Origin: Nitzschia putrida
Taxonomy: Eukaryota > Bacillariophyta > Bacillariophyceae > Bacillariales > Bacillariaceae
Assembly (NCBI GenBank): GCA_016586335.1
Contig: BLYE01000051.1
Span: forward strand, 62,001 to 126,000
Direction of reading: 5' to 3'
DNA: 64,000 bases
The position numbers were made by a program, and so were the translations under genes. Of this stretch, positions 62,888-64,000 are shown piece by piece (positions within the stretch are counted from its first letter, which is position 1; each line of letters begins with the position of its first letter). Under the pieces are notes generated by a model. It saw only the letters and a list, made by a program, of their open reading frames with translations, was not told the DNA's origin and searched no databases.

Positions 62888-64000
62888 ATGGATTTGTTCG
62901 ATGGTAGAATCCACATTCATCCTCGGAAACGGCTCAAAATGAGAGATGTTGCATATTGGCCAGCTCCCAGGAAACACCAATTCTACGCGATTGACTCCAC
63001 CTGTCGGGGACGACAAATGCCCCTATCAACGTATATCTCTGCATTGGAGGTTGCACGACAGCGACCCGATATAAACAGTGTCGGGGTTCGAATAGAAGAA
63101 CTGCTTCATGAGACTATCAGGAGAGCCTTGGATTCCCTCTTGAACAGCAAGGACAGGTCTTGGTCGGTCCGCGTTTATCTTCCGGATCAAATCTCGATCG
63201 ATCGACCGGAGTTGGAACGTGCCCTCTCCGTTCTCCAAAATGTACACTACCTCTCTCTCTTTCATTACAATTTTTGCGATATGAACCGTGATATCCTGGA
63301 CAGTTTGCCATCTTTCTCCCAGTTGAAACGGCTGGATCTTCGGCGTTGGAGGAAGCCACTCAACGACATGCTGGAGATTTTCGACAACTATGCCTTTGCA
63401 CCTCTTGTCTCCGGAATGTGTCCTTACAACATTCTTACGCAAGAGTTCCCCATCCTTGAGGAGCCCCTTCGTGCCCTTTGCCTTAATTATTACTGTTACT
63501 CGACATCTGAGCTCTCAGGGTTGGTGGCGGGTCTGACATCTTTGTCCTCATTGGAAACAATTTGTGTGTCCACGTTCTCAAGGCTTTCGTGTCGCGACTT
63601 GGAGCCGTTGTTATCTCTTTTGAAATGGCTGAGTAGTTCCCAGTGTCCAGTGAAGGATCTCTCATTTGAACACTGTGTATTGGATCATTATCAGATGTTT
63701 CTTACTATTCTTCCTAGGATACCAAAGCTCAAGACAATTCGATTGAGGTATTGGGGACGGGAGTATGACCTGAAACTTTTATTTCCTATTTTTTTGGAAA
63801 CGCCATTGCTCGAGACCATCGTTCTAAACGTATCCCAATTGAAGGAAGAAACGTGCAACCAAATCCTGTCCTTTCAATTGGACAACAGGCCCCGATTGTT
63901 TGCCGTGCAATTGGATTATGGGCGCAACATGAATGAAGGCACCGGTCCCCCCAAAATCCATCATGTCTCGCTAGTCTACCAAACGCTACGAAACTTTCGA
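62888..64000 (+). CDS. LRR-like array member 6 (3' end outside window)
   Basis: An open frame of 371 codons from ATG 62888 to the window edge with no stop. It begins MDLFDGRIHIHPRKRL and PAPRKHQFYAI. Family blocks follow in order: RPDINSVGVRIEELL, RPELERALSVLQNVHYLSL, LDSLPSFSQLKRLDL, LSSSQCPVKDLSFE, LPRIPKLKTIRLRYWGRE, LDNRPRLFAVQLD and HVSLVYQTLRNFR. By comparison with member 3 about 60 residues are missing at the C-terminus beyond the edge. It is intact as far as seen. Near-identical stretches with member 5 (such as RIPKLKTIRLRYWGREYDL) point to recent duplication or gene conversion. Function unknown. Confidence 0.85.
   Translation, partial: MDLFDGRIHIHPRKRLKMRDVAYWPAPRKHQFYAIDSTCRGRQMPLSTYISALEVARQRPDINSVGVRIEELLHETIRRALDSLLNSKDRSWSVRVYLPDQISIDRPELERALSVLQNVHYLSLFHYNFCDMNRDILDSLPSFSQLKRLDLRRWRKPLNDMLEIFDNYAFAPLVSGMCPYNILTQEFPILEEPLRALCLNYYCYSTSELSGLVAGLTSLSSLETICVSTFSRLSCRDLEPLLSLLKWLSSSQCPVKDLSFEHCVLDHYQMFLTILPRIPKLKTIRLRYWGREYDLKLLFPIFLETPLLETIVLNVSQLKEETCNQILSFQLDNRPRLFAVQLDYGRNMNEGTGPPKIHHVSLVYQTLRNFR

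Overview
The window reads as nuclear DNA of a pennate diatom or a close stramenopile. The evidence is a set of protein families that are common in diatoms: a myristoylation-site NTF2-like family, two 'expressed unknown' families, an HSF-type factor, a plant-like LRR surface protein, a lone SPX protein, and a membrane nucleotide cyclase fused to a phosphodiesterase. Introns are short GT-AG introns, mostly 73-120 bp, and genes are spaced at about 2 kb on both strands. Species cannot be fixed from the sequence alone; Seminavis/Nitzschia-like diatoms are the best guess.

Layout. 1-7339 holds two Ty3/gypsy-type LTR retrotransposons on the minus strand. Element B (2006-7339) has two LTR copies that look identical, but its gag-pol is frameshifted. 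Element A (1-2005, running off the left edge) appears to have inserted 9 bp inside the outer end of B's 3' LTR. 7.6-9.8 kb is a tandem pair of NTF2/SnoaL-like genes with N-myristoylation signals; a third member lies at 45.7-46.2 kb. 10-22.5 kb holds a Thr/Pro-rich nuclear-type protein, an ankyrin/coiled-coil protein, a TKL-like kinase, a diatom-family unknown, an L-2-haloacid dehalogenase-like enzyme, a sulfotransferase, a ZIP metal transporter and a globin. 25-32.3 kb has a five-exon receptor cyclase-phosphodiesterase and a four-exon organellar 2,4-dienoyl-CoA reductase-like enzyme. 32.4-53 kb holds an unknown protein, an SPX protein, a small membrane protein, an AspH-type hydroxylase, an LRR surface protein, an HSF, a secreted Cys-rich protein, a cold-shock protein, another diatom unknown, a mitochondrial carrier and an ankyrin protein. 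53.3-64 kb is a tandem array of six related LRR-like genes: one is inverted, one has an in-frame stop, one is cut by the window edge, and fragments of more copies lie between them.

There is no operon logic here. Links between genes are by theme: cyclic-nucleotide signalling (cyclase-PDE), phosphate sensing (SPX), metal supply (ZIP) and mitochondrial metabolism (reductase, carrier, AspH-like and cold-shock proteins with organelle-type N-termini). The most unusual regions are the young retroelement nest and the 11-kb expanding paralogue array, which still shows how it grew. Exon joins were made by hand from splice signals and reading frame, and need transcript support.
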